DNA of 64,000 nucleotides from Cristatella mucedo (GCA_009760855.2 WPIO01000008.1:4000501-4064500), one strand, 5' to 3'. Shown: positions 35,886-48,799, counted from the first letter of the stretch. Notes: generated by a model not told the origin, from the letters alone. A program made the numbers and translations.

Positions 35886-38221
35886 TATGTTATAAAAAGT
35901 ACAGTTTTGCTGATTGGCAGAGCCGTGTATCATTTACCGGCGGCAAAACGTGTAACGGCGTCTGTGCTTGTCACGTAAAATTATTTAAAAAGAAAGCAGG
36001 GAAAACGAGAAAAAAGAGCGAAGAGTTTCCAGATTCGTACTGTTCCGTTACATTCCTGTTCAATGACCGACACAATGTTTGTCCACTTAGTTCGACTGGT
36101 GCGAAAAGACTGGGCGCACTGAGCGGAAGCTTGACGAATCCGGAAGAGCTGTATGCGCCGCGATACGGCGAATACGACAGTACATTTACAGCATGTAACT
36201 GGTAATGTACAGCACATGCGTCTGTATAGAGGCGTATACAGTATACATAGTGTTCGCATTTTAAAGTTTATATTCGGCGAGCACCTGCTGTACGCTAGCT
36301 TGGCGCGCTGCGCATTGCCGGCGACATTCAAGGAGGCTTTGCTGAGAGCAGCAGGCGTCGCTCGCTACGCTGTCGAAGTATCGCCCCCTCCGCCGCAATG
36401 AGAATCGCGCCGTAATGAAAATCGCGAATGACTTTGGAATACTTTTGGAGACTCACTCTCGTGCGACTGCGTGCACGTAACGATGCACACGCACCATGCC
36501 GGCGTAGTCAAACCTCTCAACTAGCATCGCCGAAGGGATCAGGCCGCAGATGGCGATTATGAACGGGTGGCTCTAAAATAAATACACAGATGCAGTTAAA
36601 ATGAAGCGTGCGTCCATTCAGTGGGTCTACTGGGATTCCGCTCGGACCGGTAGACGCTTGCTTAAGCCATCGCGCCGACGATCTCCGAAGCGCTGAAGGC
36701 AGGAGGGCGGCTCTCGGACGGTTGTTCAATCAACTGGATGCTGGATAAGGGTCGCTGGATACTAGCTCGCCCGAAAAGTAGCTGGATGCAGCTGTACAGC
36801 TCTCTGAACTTTGAGCCGTGCGAAAGTTGCTGCTGCACGCGCTGGCTGGCTCCGGACGCCGGCAGCTCTTCGCCGCCGAGGATTAGACCTCGCGACGCCA
36901 AGGATACAGTCTTGTTATCTTAAGGCGCGGGACGCGCTCGTTGCTCCTGCGCGCTCCGCTGCGGAATAGCTTCGCGCGTCGGCGCCACACCCGTTACGAG
37001 CGCTGCGCTGGTGGCCTAGTTCTGACCGCACGTGCAAGCAAGCCGCGCACGCCACGTTTGCAACACTTTGGACTGTCACGCGAGACGTCGCGGGCGTCGA
37101 CTGCGGCTGCTCAGCTTACCGGATGCACGGTCGCCGCGCAGCCGACTCTCCTGAAACGTCCACTCTGCCCGATGGCTACGCCCTCTCTCCGCTCGTCTGA
37201 ACCTTGACCCAGTGGCTGCGTCGCGCCACCTCGGAGCGACGGCGCCTCCCATCTTACTTTCAGGGCTGAGCTTGGCGTGTTTAAATTCGCATTCGTTACC
37301 GACACATGGCCGCCGCCCGGTGCCCGAGCGCGCGGCCACTGCGCGTTCCAAAGGGTAGCTGCTCTTCGCATACGGCTGGCTTGGCGCTGCACACGCGGCG
37401 AAAGCCATCTGGCCGCCGCGCGCCGATATCGGAGTAGAGTGGCTCTGTGCGATTAGAATTCCTCAGTTTATCGGCGTCGCGACACCGGAGAAGAGACCGC
37501 CGAGAGACCGCTAACTTAAGTCAGCCGGAGTCGCGTTGGGAGAATAGCGACGGCGACCGGCGAAAGCGCCTCCGGCGGCTGGTCCAGTCAGCCTCGTTCC
37601 CCGACCCGCGATGCTCGCCGAGGCGTCGCCGCCGCTGCTCCTGCTCGTGCCGACGCTTTTGGCGCCGCTGCAGCCCGGCAATTGGCTCGCTCGCTTCCTT
37701 CCTGCCTCTCCAATGGCTGACGCCGGTCTCGCGACGTCCAGTCGCCAATGGCAAGCTAGGACTATGCTCCTGCAGGCTCCGCTGAGCGGCTGCTCGCTCG
37801 CCGGAGGAGAAACTGAGCGCCGGCGTTGGCCAGCGCTGCGGCGGCGGCGGCGGCGGCGGCGGCTCCCGCGAGCGCCAGCCGCTAGCGCCACGCTGGCTTT
37901 ACGCTGCTTTACGTTTACGTTGCGGCTTGCCGGATTGACCGTGCAGTACTTCGGTATTGCACCCGCTCGAACCAAGGCGCGCTGCCAAACGGGACAGCGG
38001 CACACTAAAGCTGAGTTTACACGGCCGACTTTCCCGCAGATTTTGGACAGATTTCCCACAGATTTGGGATACTACGTCATCATATGCCACAACATTTGTT
38101 TGGAGGGAGGAGCCAAGTCTGCAGACTCATCGGAAGGAGAATGTGTATCAACTTGTTTGGCTCCTCGCTGGTCCAGCCGACCAATCAAAACACCCGGGCT
38201 CGTCTCATACACTCCAAGGCA

Positions 38222-38281
38222 AAAATAAAAATGGCGTAAGTTCATAGGTTTGGACCTATGAACTTAAGCCATTTTTATTTT
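38222..38281. repeat. Near-perfect 28-bp inverted repeat
   Basis: Arms 38222-38249 and 38254-38281 are complementary at 27 of 28 positions, with a 4-base loop (ttgg). The single mismatch pairs 38236 with 38267. No coding sequence overlaps convincingly. Confidence 0.97.
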
Positions 38282-38429
38282 ATATTGTTTTATTGTATAT
38301 TGAGGCGGTTAGAGCAAGTCCTTGAATATGGATTGCTTATGCGATGCAACGAATGCTTCAGCCTTTTCTACATAGAATACCCCGTACGTCTGTTCATCAA
38401 ATCAATCAACAAACCGGTAACGGAGTACG

Positions 38430-38526
38430 TCAGCAAATGTAAAGCGCCTAAAGAGAGATTGAATAATCAGAGGGCGCTTTATCGAGTGTATGATTTATGA
38501 TTATAATAATAATTATTATTATTACT
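38430..38526 (+). repeat. LINE 3' tail only
   Basis: aaatgtaaagcgcctaaaga ... agagggcgctttatcgagtg followed by ATT-rich sequence: the hairpin tail without its body. Confidence 0.75.
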
Positions 38527-38984
38527 TAACGCTATACACCCACACACCCGTATCGGTGCGAATTACTTGGTACTGCCCCCTTTCCGAATCAACAACAAAT
38601 TTTCTTTAAGGAACCGTACCGAAGCTTTTGGAGAGTGGAGTTTCGGTGCAAATTAAGCATGTTCTTCCGCGACGGCTTGACGGGCGGCGCGGTCTTATTT
38701 TTCCGTGCAAGGACGGACGACGGCGAGGCAGGGTCGTAGCCCTGGGGGTGGTTTGCGGCGGGGGGACTAACATTTCGACCGCGAGGTTTAAGCACTGGTT
38801 AATTGGCGGGGAGGCGATGGGGCTAAGATGCAAAAATGCGCCACGGAACCTGATAAATGATTATGCAGCCAGACAGCCCTTGCAAGTACATTTACACGGA
38901 CGGTAGAATGCATACGTACGAAGTGCCTATAAGGATATTTAGTTCTCTCTGGGCACTAATAAAAATGCTTTATTGTTGTCGTTT

Positions 38985-39735
38985 TTATTATTTTGCGCCG
39001 ACAAAATGTCTTAGAGGCGGGCAGAAAAGATGCGAGATTGTCTTCTTGGACTTGGAGGCTGCATTTACAGCCTTCACAATAAAATAAATTGACTAAAGTG
39101 TTCGCGGAGACCAGTGAAAAATAATTGGGTCGTAATCAAATTCGCTAGGCAGATAGCTCGACGATGGAATCGCACAGCCGCGGCACATTAGCTCTCGTTT
39201 CAGTTGCCCGTTACTGCGCTTGATGAAATTTGTGTTCAAGTCGAGTTTCTAGAGCGGAACGCGTATTGACTTTCTCCTTTTGTTTACCTCTGACGTTGCT
39301 GTATGCATAGCTGTGCATAAATGTGGCTCGGCTCACTTAGCTCGTTTTTATTGGAATTCATTCGTATAAAAGCAAATAGTTTTTTATGAAGGCTAATGGC
39401 TACCGCTGTTTGATTTTCCTTGTGCCACCATCTTGACGAGAGGAAGAGAGAAAGTTATAAACTAATATTAATTAAACTCGGCACCAGTCGCTTTGTACAC
39501 TTTTGTGCACTGTTTGATAAAAATCATTTCCCTGCGCTTCGAGTTATGTTTAATTGCGGTTCTGATTTTCAAATAAGTGCCGCTCACACATACAGCCGCC
39601 TTATACGTACTAATCAAAACTTCTAAAACCTTCAATTTTTCTTAGGAATCAATGAAATTTGAAATTTAGCATTACAATTTAACTGTGAGAGTGTAAATTT
39701 GTCATAATAGTTTTAAAAGAATGGGTAATCGAACG
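38985..39735. other. AT-rich unassigned DNA
   Basis: No coding or repeat family recognised. Confidence 0.4.
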
Positions 39736-39739
39736 AGGG

Positions 39740-39785
39740 CTTTTCTATAGCGGCAGAGGAGCCTTAAAGGCCGTCGGAATTGGGC
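39740..39785 (-). repeat. SINE group A tail fragment
   Basis: On + it reads ctatagcggcagaggagcct followed by taaaggccgtc, the reverse complement of the group A tail; the tRNA-like head is missing. Confidence 0.5.
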
Positions 39786-40004
39786 TCAGGTAATGCGTAT
39801 ATTAGGGTCGGCCTGTAGCCTATGTCCTCCGTATAAACGCCTTTACATACAGATATAGGTGTACACCGAGGCGGGGCCAGGGGAGCACGGGGGAATTTCC
39901 TCCTCACACCAAAGCGGGGCAGCGACCTGGGCCGCCCCCTATTCCGACGCCCACCGACCGTCACCAACGACGAAATTAGATCTTAATTCCACTCGATGAG
40001 CTAC

Positions 40005-40180
40005 CGTCGAGTTCGTGTCAAATGAACACTATAATTGTGTGCTACAATTTTTTATCAATTGTGGGTCATATGGGTCAAGCGTGTTTTCATGTAGGCCTGC
40101 CTACATGAAAATGTTTTGGGTCTTGCCTCCTGCATAGCAATGTTGCATGTTGCAACATTCTCCCTGAAAATGAAATCTGA
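40005..40180. repeat. Dispersed repeat, copy 2, with two hairpins
   Basis: Shares ordered blocks with 20475-20620. It also holds a perfect 13-bp inverted repeat (40084-40096 with 40099-40111) and a 9-bp one around 40139-40159 (aatgttgca/tgcaacatt). Confidence 0.5.
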
Positions 40181-40751
40181 CTCCGGCACTGCGTGTACAG
40201 CAAGCAGTGCACCGAGTAACTTCTCGAAAATAATTCATCACATCCTCGAATCTGTTTTGAATTCGCATTTAATTTTTATCTAGCCACGAAGGTTCAGCAA
40301 AAAAGAGATCAGTCGTTTTGCCGCAAACATTCTCTCTCCGCCACCTTTTTTGGTTCAGGGCACGCGGAAAATGGCGCGAATCTGGGCGTCTGCGTAGCAT
40401 CGGCTCGCAGCGCGCGCTCCTCTACTCCGGCCTTTCGTTTAGCGCCGGCCGTCGTCCGGGCTCCGTCGCAGCGGCTGATTGCACGCAAATTTCCTTGCGT
40501 AACCACACTTCGTTCCGCCGCACAGTCTGAGATTGTGGATTCCTGAATCTATTGCTCAGAGAGAATTCGAAATATGTCGCACAGCAAAGAAGCTCGGCAA
40601 ACGTGCTCTCGTCTTTCTACAGAGCAATTTTAAAATAAATTATTCTCTCTCTCCAATTCCAATTCATCTACATAGGTTATTTGTCCACGGTTTTGTGTAT
40701 AAGAAATAGAGACTAGCCTATGCCCGTGAGAGACCACGGCAAATGTCACTG

Positions 40752-41612
40752 TAATAATAATAATAATAATGCACTAGATAAAGTGCCCTCTGAGAACTCA
40801 ATCTCTTTCTAGGCGCTTTACATTTGCTGCAAAGGGACATGCAATTGAATGGTAAGTAAAATCATGCTTGATAAACGAACAAAATGAATAATATGGTTAG
40901 GGGTGACATGCACAGGGTCAGCATGCAAATGTGGTTAGTGGCAGCATGCACAGTGTCAGCACGCTTAAGCACATCAAGGACGAATCACAGGGACCCACTA
41001 AATGCTGTCCTAAATAGGTGTATTTTTAAGTTCCTTTTAAACGTGGTCAGGTCAGCGGATGTTCTGACGCAGGTCGGAGGAAGTTCCAGGCTATGGGAGC
41101 ATACGAACTAAATGCACGGTCTCCAAAGGATTTGAGATTTGTACGAGTTATTGGTAAACCATTGGATTCCGAAAAGCAGGTGGTACGATGCTTGGCCTGA
41201 TGGAGGAGTAGATCTGAGAGATAGGCTGGAGCCAAAGAATAAAGTGACCTAAAAGTGAGCGACAAAACCTTGAAGTAGATCTGTTGCTTGACTGGTAGCC
41301 AGTGCAGGTCGGCGAGAAGTGGAGTTATGTGGCAACTGCGACGCTCACGACAGACAAGCCTAGCTGCAGAGTTTTGCACCAGCTGCAATCCCCTGATCGC
41401 ACATGCTGGTAGGCCAGTAAGCAGTGAGTTGCAGAAGTTGAGACGGGATTTCACGAATGCATGGGCCAATTTGGACGTGTTATCCTTATCTAAACAAGCC
41501 CGAATTTTAGCAATGTTATGAATCTGAAAATATGCAGATTTGACCGTGGAGCTGATATGGTCGTCTAACGAGAGGTCGCTTTGGAGTAGGACACCTAGAT
41601 TTCGAGCTGCTG
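40752..41612 (-). mobile_element. 5'-truncated CR1/L2-like LINE fragment
   Basis: One long frame on the - strand reads ARNLGVLLQSDLSLDDHISS, LVQNSAARLVCRERRSCHIT, PVKQQIYFKVLSLTF and NLKSFGDRAFSSYAP. It ends with the 3' UTR, hairpin and (ATT)n at 40753-40770. Cut at about 41612, where it meets unrelated GC-rich DNA. One of the younger-looking copies. Confidence 0.93.
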
Positions 41613-41614
41613 CA

Positions 41615-42425
41615 GTACAACGCGGACCCGAGCGTCCTCTACCGACTGAGCGGTAAGCGCAGCGTGGCTTGCGAGCCCGGCCATCAGTCACGATAGGACC
41701 ACACACCACGCAACCCGGGTCGTATCTGTTTTTGATCTGGTCGCGATTGAGCGTCGTTCGCAGAGCGTTGAAAGCAAAAAAGTATCCTCGGCTTTTTATT
41801 CAGTGTCTTCCTGCGGCATAGTTTGTCGCATGCGACATTTCTCTTAAGTATCGGCAGCGAGAGGTCCTGCGGTGACTTTCTTTGTTGCTCGTTCGCCTCT
41901 CTTCTTCGCTTCGTCGCAAGCGACAGGTGCGCTCACGCTCTGCTCGCTTCGCTTTGCTCGCGCTTGCTCTCGACTCCTAGCTGTGAAAATTCGCCGGTTC
42001 ACAATGAACTGAGGAAAGCCGCAAGTTGTACGTGGAAATTAGCTTTCGCTCGTGAAAAACCATTGACGACTCCAACTTTTTTTTCGGAAGGCGGGTCCTG
42101 CTGTATGATGATCTGGCATATGAGCCCGCCCTGCTGACTGCCAATCCTGATAGGTCCTAGTTAATGAAAGAAGAAATTTGCAGTGGAAAAAAATGAAAAC
42201 GTATTTCGCATTTTCTTTATAATACTCTTGTTAAAAGAAAAACGAATTCGGATTTTATTAAAATTTATTCGTCAGCCAAAACCTATCGCTCCCCTCCAGA
42301 AAGGCGAAAACGTAGCTGCATTTCTTAAATTTAAAGGCAGGTCTATCGGGGCCATATTCAAGACACGCGTTGGTGGCTTGGTTATCATTTTCTTCTAATT
42401 GCTACTAAGGGAAAGCTACCGTGCT
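41615..42425. other. Unassigned DNA, CpG-rich at the left
   Basis: 41615-42000 is CpG-rich and rich in CGCTTCG/GCTCGC words; no supported gene. Confidence 0.4.
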
Positions 42426-42429
42426 CCAG

Positions 42430-42532
42430 CCAAGAGATCCTTAGCAAATGTAAAGCGCCTAGAGAGAGATTAAGTTCTCTGAGGGCGCTTTATCAAGTGA
42501 ATTATTATTATTATTATTATTATTAACAAGCT
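42430..42532 (+). repeat. LINE 3' tail only, well preserved
   Basis: A clean hairpin tail: arm aaagcgcc (42452-42459) pairs with ggcgcttt (42484-42491), followed by a run of ATT to 42525. Useful as the reference for the family's 3' end. Confidence 0.8.
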
Positions 42533-42539
42533 AATGCGA

Positions 42540-43600
42540 CAAGTAACCACTAGTTCTGTAAAGGGATGGAATAGCTTGTGACACCGTAGCTTTGCAACAA
42601 ACGCACAATCTCACTGTGGCTAAGCATGCCGGTCGCAGAGCTGAATGCTGTGCGCTTTGCGACGGAACGAGATGGCGGAGATCGACAGCGGAACACTTGC
42701 TGAACTGCTTGCTCGAGCGAGAGTGCGCTCCACTCTAATTTAGAATAGAGATTCGACATTGCCGAAAAAAGCGGCCCTTCGGGTCCACGGCATCTGTAGA
42801 ACGCCTTAAAGACGGCAGCCGTTTGCTTGCACGTCGAACGACTCTCGCTATCCGCAAAATCCAATCCATCCGGCGATAGACGATGGAAATTTGCTCGTGG
42901 AAGCAGGGAAGCATCGACCAGACCACAGTTTCTTCAGTTTCACCGCTCTCGTTGCCTAGAACTAGCAGCTATCGAGTGATATCGCGACATCCACTGCTTT
43001 GCCAATTTGAAAGCAAAGCTAATAATCCTCTCGATTGTCCTAGCGCTTGCTCCCTCCAGTCGCGTGAATCTAGCCGTTTACCCGTTTATTCTTTAGCGTG
43101 CTAATATTGTGGGTGTTAATGTTAATCACCGGTAATGCTTCCTTTTCCGTCCTATTTAGAGTGCTTATGAATACGGAGGTTTTTAATTGAACAAATTTAT
43201 AATGTATTCTAGTAAAATTATTATAACTATTGTTATATACAATCACCGTGTACTACCGGCAGCAGCCAGCCGCCATCGTCGGAGCTTCCAAAATTCTTGC
43301 GCTTGTAGCTGCTTCTTGAATGCTAAAATGTATCGATGAGTCGTTTAGGCACTCGCCTTCGGCGCCGGAGTATGCGGCTCAAAGCGGCACACAGTCAATC
43401 TGACACGAACTCTTCGTCTTACCTTTAAAAGGTGAAAGTTGAAGGTGAAGGAGGAATAAACCTCGAGACTCCGTTGGCAATCCGCGAGTTCGCATCGGTC
43501 GGCTCGGCTTCATAAACTAAATACACAATTTTTCATTCTTATTGTGCACCCTTTGAAAACTGAATTTCTAGCCAGACGCTTATCATCCATGCCATCGACC
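42540..43600. other. Unassigned DNA
   Basis: Short overlapping frames on both strands near 42550-43100 without splice or family support. Confidence 0.4.
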
Positions 43601-43607
43601 GTTTAGT

Positions 43608-44150
43608 AAAAATAATAATAATAACAATACATTTGATATAGCGCTCTCAGAGAACTCAATCTTTTTCTAGGCATTTTAAATTTGCTGCAACGGAAGCACG
43701 ATCGAATGTTCGTGGTAGAATGCTCAATAAACAACAAGAATAACGTGGTTAGGGGTGACATGCATAGAGTCAGCACGCAAGTTTGGTTAGTGGCAGCGTG
43801 AACCGTGTCAGCAAGCATGAGCACACAAAGATCGAGTCGCAGGGACCCACTAAATGCTGTGATAAATAGATGGGTTTTTAGTTTTTTTTAATTGCGGACA
43901 AGTCAGTGGATGTCGTGACGAAAGTCGGGAGTGAGTTCCAGGCTGTGAAAGCATACGAACTTAAGGCACGATCTCCAAAGGATTTGAGATTTGTACGATG
44001 TATGTGTACACAGCTAGATTACGAGAAGCGGGTGGCACGATGCTTGGCCTCGTGGGGGAGTAGATCTAATAGATAGGATGGAGCCAAAGAATGAAGGAAC
44101 CTAAAAGTGACTGAAAAACCTTTAACTCGATGCGTTGCTTGCTGGTAGTG
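43608..44150 (-). mobile_element. 5'-truncated CR1/L2-like LINE fragment
   Basis: Tail with AATAATAATAATAAC at 43608-43627, then gcgctctcagagaactcaat, the 3' UTR and, on the - strand, TFRFLHSLAPSYLLDLLPHE. The 5' cut is at about 44145. Confidence 0.88.
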
Positions 44151-44354
44151 ACTGTTTGAGGCAGGTGCTTTGCTAAACATGAAAGCGATGACGGGGTGGC
44201 AGCATAAATATGACCGCAGAACGCAGGGTAATTTAAAAATTATCAAATTTAACACGGAGTGGAAAACATTCCGTGGTCCGTATTTGCGACAACATTTCTT
44301 GCAGACTTCCATTTTCATATTTCACGTCACTAAGATGAGTCTCCGGGCGCTCCT

Positions 44355-44475
44355 AAAATAATAATACTAATAATAACAATAATAATATATTCAATATTGC
44401 GCCCTCGGAGAGCTGAATCTCTTTCTAGGCAATTTAAATTTGTTGAAAACGAAGCACAATCGAATGGCTAGTAGG
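44355..44475 (-). repeat. LINE 3' tail only
   Basis: ATT/AAT run, then gcgccctcggagagctgaat and ctttctaggcaatttaaatt; the tail of the LINE family in - orientation. A possible further piece with gctgactggtaaccagcgta is at about 44677. Confidence 0.7.
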
Positions 44476-45124
44476 TGTCCAAGTCGTAATGTAATCTCCA
44501 GTTGGGATTGCCATTCAATGAGTGCGACTCGAGCGTACTTGAAGCCAGCAGCAGCAGCACGCCTACAGGTAGCGACGGAGAGCAGAAAGCCACAAGAAGC
44601 ACTACCAATAACACCTCTATCTGGCAAAAGTGAAATAATTTCCTTTATAATGCAGTTGTTACAACAGGCTTCTCGGGCTGACTGGTAACCAGCGTATGGG
44701 AACGTTAGGCTTAAAGTCATGACTCTTAGACCGGCTAGCAGGCTAGTTGACCAATTCAACCGCAGTGTTCCAACCCTGAGCAGTATTTTTCAATAAGCGG
44801 ACTCTTTCCGGCCCAAAATAGACCAGCCAGGGCAGGAATCATAGATCCGGTCCACTGAACGATGGCGTCTGCCCAGCGTTCCCACGAAACTATTCACATA
44901 AATTAATTGCACCAAAGAAGAAACTTTTCCAAGCAATATGAAAATCAGTTAAAACTATATAAATGAAAAACTATACAAAACCAACCATATTAGTAAGCTA
45001 GGTTTGCTAGATTTTTCATAGTTTAGTAAGTCCATCGCAGTCACTGAAGTCACGCTTACATTATATTTGCTGAGATATTTATGGCATCACTACGACGGTA
45101 CAGCAATAAAAAAAATGTTAAGCT

Positions 45125-45280
45125 GATTCAACAGCCTCATTTTTGTGGCGCAGAAGAGCTTTAACGGCTATTACCCCCCATTTGCAATGGACAATAAGAA
45201 TCGCCTACTGCAGGACTCGAACCAACGACCTGGATCGTGAAGAGTGAGCACCTTACCCCTGGGCTAAGACGAATGATAAG
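45125..45280 (-). mobile_element. tRNA-derived SINE, group A
   Basis: On + : cagcctcatttttgtggcgc, gaagagctttaacggctatt, gcaggactcgaaccaacgac and cttacccctgggctaag, the reverse complement of the group A body. Confidence 0.82.
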
Positions 45281-45284
45281 TGTC

Positions 45285-46815
45285 ACATCAAAAGGGGAGA
45301 GCGAAGATAATTTGCTAATATGCGTATGTAGCTCCAACATGCATAGTTAAGATTGAAAATGCCTTGTTGCGCTTACGTTTGCTAAGCGACGGACACGTGT
45401 AAATAGAATCTGTCCGCGATTCTTCACCGAGGAAGACTTCCTACGCAGTTTGTATACATTTAAAGATGGTCAGCGAGTTGTTGCAAACGTGCTGTGCCGC
45501 TTTCACGTCCGGTCATAACTAGTCCGAAATCGCAGCGCTCGTAGCGGTGCTAATATCAGCCGACGGGCGACGATACTGGTGTCGCCTGAACCTGGTATCC
45601 CAGCTAGCAACTTGCAGGTTCTGCACCAATACAAACAGGTACGCCGACATAAGCAGGAACACAGTGGCGACGAAGAGCGCTCATACCTTAGCATAACAAA
45701 TCCGTATCCATAACATAGACAAGTCTATTTGACAGCATGGGGGGGGATAAAGGCGTTCAACAGAAACCACGACGTACACCACCTGGAGTGACCTGGAGTT
45801 CAAATAAGCTTCAACGCAGAGTCTGGAGTCACAACTGCCTGCCTATCTCATGGCGTAAAGGATCGCATAATCGCAAATAATGATTACCGCCATAATCCGG
45901 CTGGTTCAGTTGGCTCCGCCGTTTCCACATCTATGCGTTCCGTACACGCAACTCATAGCTGATTCGCTACTCGTTGCTGATTGATAAATTTCATGAAATT
46001 ATATTACTGTTATTTATATATAAAAATTATTAAATTTGTTTTTTTTAATTTCATTTTCCTCCTGTACCGAGTTTGCTCCATTAACTAGGAGCTCTTAGTT
46101 TGGCAGTCAGAAGGGTGGGCTCACAAGCTCGGTCAGAGGAAACTCAGGCCCACCCTCAAAAGCAAAGCTGGATTATTCCATGATTATTTACGACTTCAAA
46201 CTAGTTCTATCCGAAAAACTTAAATTGCTGAGCAAACATGTCTGTCATGTACGTCCCCTACTTCGTCCGAATGGCCTTGCCATGACATTTTTCCTTGAGT
46301 GTTCTTAGCGTTGTGTGACTTCAGCTCAGTACCACCTGAGAGCTCGTGCGGACTTTGATGAGTGCTACGAAAATCTGCGACCAGTCATGAGCAGCTAGAT
46401 GGCTAGCTAGTTAACCGAAGTTGAAGTCACAGGCTATGGCAGGTTAGAGGTCGTCAAACCCATGAGCAAGTATTTTCCGAGGAGCAAATATTTTCCTTGA
46501 ATGGCCGTTACCGGATGTCTTTAAACGTGAGATGGGGGGGTATTTTCATTGGACCCTCGCGGTTGGATCAGGTCGACAGCATACTTTTTCACATCCAACT
46601 AAATATCGATCTTGAGTAGGTGCAAGTGGAATTATAAAGTTAAAGAGCCTATTTTACTATCCTCACACTTACCAAGCCGAGATCAGACGCGCTTCTTCAA
46701 GCTGCATTTAATTTATTTCAAACAGCTGAACGGCTGATCTAACGGGTCTTGTAGTAGCAGATTACCCGATATTTAACCTAAGTTACGGATGCGGAAAAAT
46801 AATTAGTATTGACTG
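45285..46815. other. Unassigned DNA
   Basis: AT-rich around 45985-46070. Nothing recognised. Confidence 0.4.
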
Positions 46816-46817
46816 GA

Positions 46818-46823
46818 CACACA

Positions 46824-46878
<55 letters not shown>
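46818..46878. repeat. (CA)n microsatellite
   Basis: About 28 CA units, nearly pure. Confidence 0.97.
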
Positions 46879-46884
46879 CACTCC

Positions 46885-48795
46885 TACTATCTGAACTAAA
46901 AAAATTAATCGTCACTCGCGGCCGTGGCTGTAGGCATTTAGCGAGACGCGTGCGAGCTGAATGAACCAGTAAAAAAAGTTTGAAGCATAGCCATACCTGT
47001 CTTGACTAGGATGGAATGACATGGCTGAACCACATCAAAATTAGATGGAATTGTTTGTTTAATAAAATAGTACTGCATGCATTACCTGTCTATCAGGAGA
47101 TACAGTTTGCAGGTTACAAAGAATGTGTTTTGGAAATTTTGTTTCCGGAAGAGCATAGCCGTAGCTAGAATTACGCTAAGATGGGACCAGATCTTGACTT
47201 TCCATAGACGCTTAATCACTGTTATGAACGTGCGCAGCGGCTCTAGAACCGAAGTCCGCTGCCACAAACATAACGCACGTAACGTGTGCTAGTCTTTGCA
47301 AACACTTGACTGACTTTCTTCTGCTGAAGCTCGGTTCTAATATCAGTTCGGGTTTGCTTGTCAATGCTACGATTTCTCCACTACCATCGCCATCAATTCG
47401 AGATGAGCTGTGAAAAAAAGTGAAAACAACGGAGCTACAGACAGAGGTTTACATTTTGCATGCACATTGTAACACTAGTAGTACCTGCGAGCAGGCTTTG
47501 CGTCGGCAGGCTGCTACGAGTGGCAGCGCTCTTGGTGCGCTGTGGCTATTTTAGCGTTCCTCCAATGCTCGCCGGAAGTACGAGGGCTCTCGGGCCTTTC
47601 AAAATCGCCGTCATTCTCTTGCCCTGTCGCTGCTGTCGTTTCTTGCGGCGTTCTTCGAAGAGGTGGTGCCAATGTATTTTTATTTTACGCGTCGAGGGCC
47701 TGGCGGCGAGGGAGGCACTCAACATTCGCAGCTTGGGGCCTACTATCCTCGCTCAAGCCCTGTGGGGGGGGGGTTCTACCGACCTCTCTGGTCGTACCAG
47801 CCCACGAACCCACTCTATGATTTGGGGAGGTGCCCGTATCCCATTTGGATATGTCGGACCAAAATCGCCTCTAACCGATCATACGGGGACGAGAGTTTAA
47901 CTTTGCTGATCAGCCCAGTCCCGCCCCTTCGCACAGAACCGAGGGGCGGGGCTTTCGCCCACGTCCGCGGTAAAAGTAAGAAACACCCACCTGGACGAAA
48001 TAAACGACCGCCAGTCGCCTTCATTCTTCAAAGTCTTTATCGCACTGGCGGTAACCTGCCACGCGCAGCCGCGGGATGATACTGCGGGTCGTAGTGTGTT
48101 TTCTGGCCGACAGGCGAGAGCGGGGCTACAGTTTCTCCTTTTCCAAAATCGCCTGCCTTCGATGGAAAGCATCGACCAAGGACGACCAAAATCTCTAAAT
48201 TTCCTCCATTCCATTTGGACAGGTTCTGAAATGAGTGCACGACATCCGGCAAGCTGCTAATCTGACTCGTTTTCGCATTCGCGAGCCGAGACGCAACACA
48301 CGAAACGAGGACGCAACTACATTTGAATCTGCATCTTCTGCTGTTCCAAGTCAGCTCGCGACACGATTTCACTTTCTATTAGGTACGAGAGCACATTGGA
48401 GGAGCAAGGAGGTCCGATAGGTTAGCTGGTGCAAGCGAATTAGGTGTCCTGTAAGCCAGACTAAAACCTTAAAATCGCTTCTATGCATAAGTGCATAAGC
48501 ACTACTATTATAATAAAGTAAGAAATTAAATTGTAATACTAATTATATTAAGATTCATATGATATATACTATATACAATGACACAATTACTTCCTCCGTC
48601 TGACGCGAGCTTGCTAACGGTGGACCGCGTGCAAACCAGGCGTGCCCCTACTCTACTTCTGCGTAATTCCGATGAGACGACGCGCCCCACTCGACAAGGT
48701 ACGAGCAAAATCTGCAGGCTGCTTTTTCTGTGTCGCTATTTCTTCCGTCAATATTTTCTCTACGATTCACTCATCGGCCTTTTAATCCTAGCACG
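46885..48795. other. Intergenic DNA upstream of ATP6V0B
   Basis: Two overlapping frames (47460-48079, + strand) run through GC-richer DNA with a G run at 47764; no ATG context, splice site or family match supports them. Confidence 0.4.
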
Positions 48796-48799
48796 CATA

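Larger units (their letters stand above)
32620..38000. promoter_or_regulatory. CpG-rich block, possible promoter region(s)
   Basis: CpG-dense stretches cluster here (32640-33500, 33680-33900, 34000-34220, 34980-35130, 36900-37900) against an AT-richer background. Splice-donor-like sites are present on both strands: AAG|gtaagc at 33194/33193 on the - strand and CTGCA|gtaaga at 33600/33601 on the + strand. The - strand donor is in phase with exon a of the large gene, but its frame has no ATG, so it could be a 5' UTR exon. Many long ORFs occur but none is convincing as protein. Confidence 0.4.

Noticed and set aside
37511-38228. Opposed frames of 182 (-) and 205 (+) codons, the latter starting with a hydrophobic, signal-like MLAEASPPLLLLVPTLLA
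   Set aside because: GC-rich region with GGC repeats; both strands are open at once and no donor or homologue supports either.
47460-48214. Overlapping frames of 105-146 codons on both strands
   Set aside because: No consistent frame, no splice signals and no recognisable protein feature.
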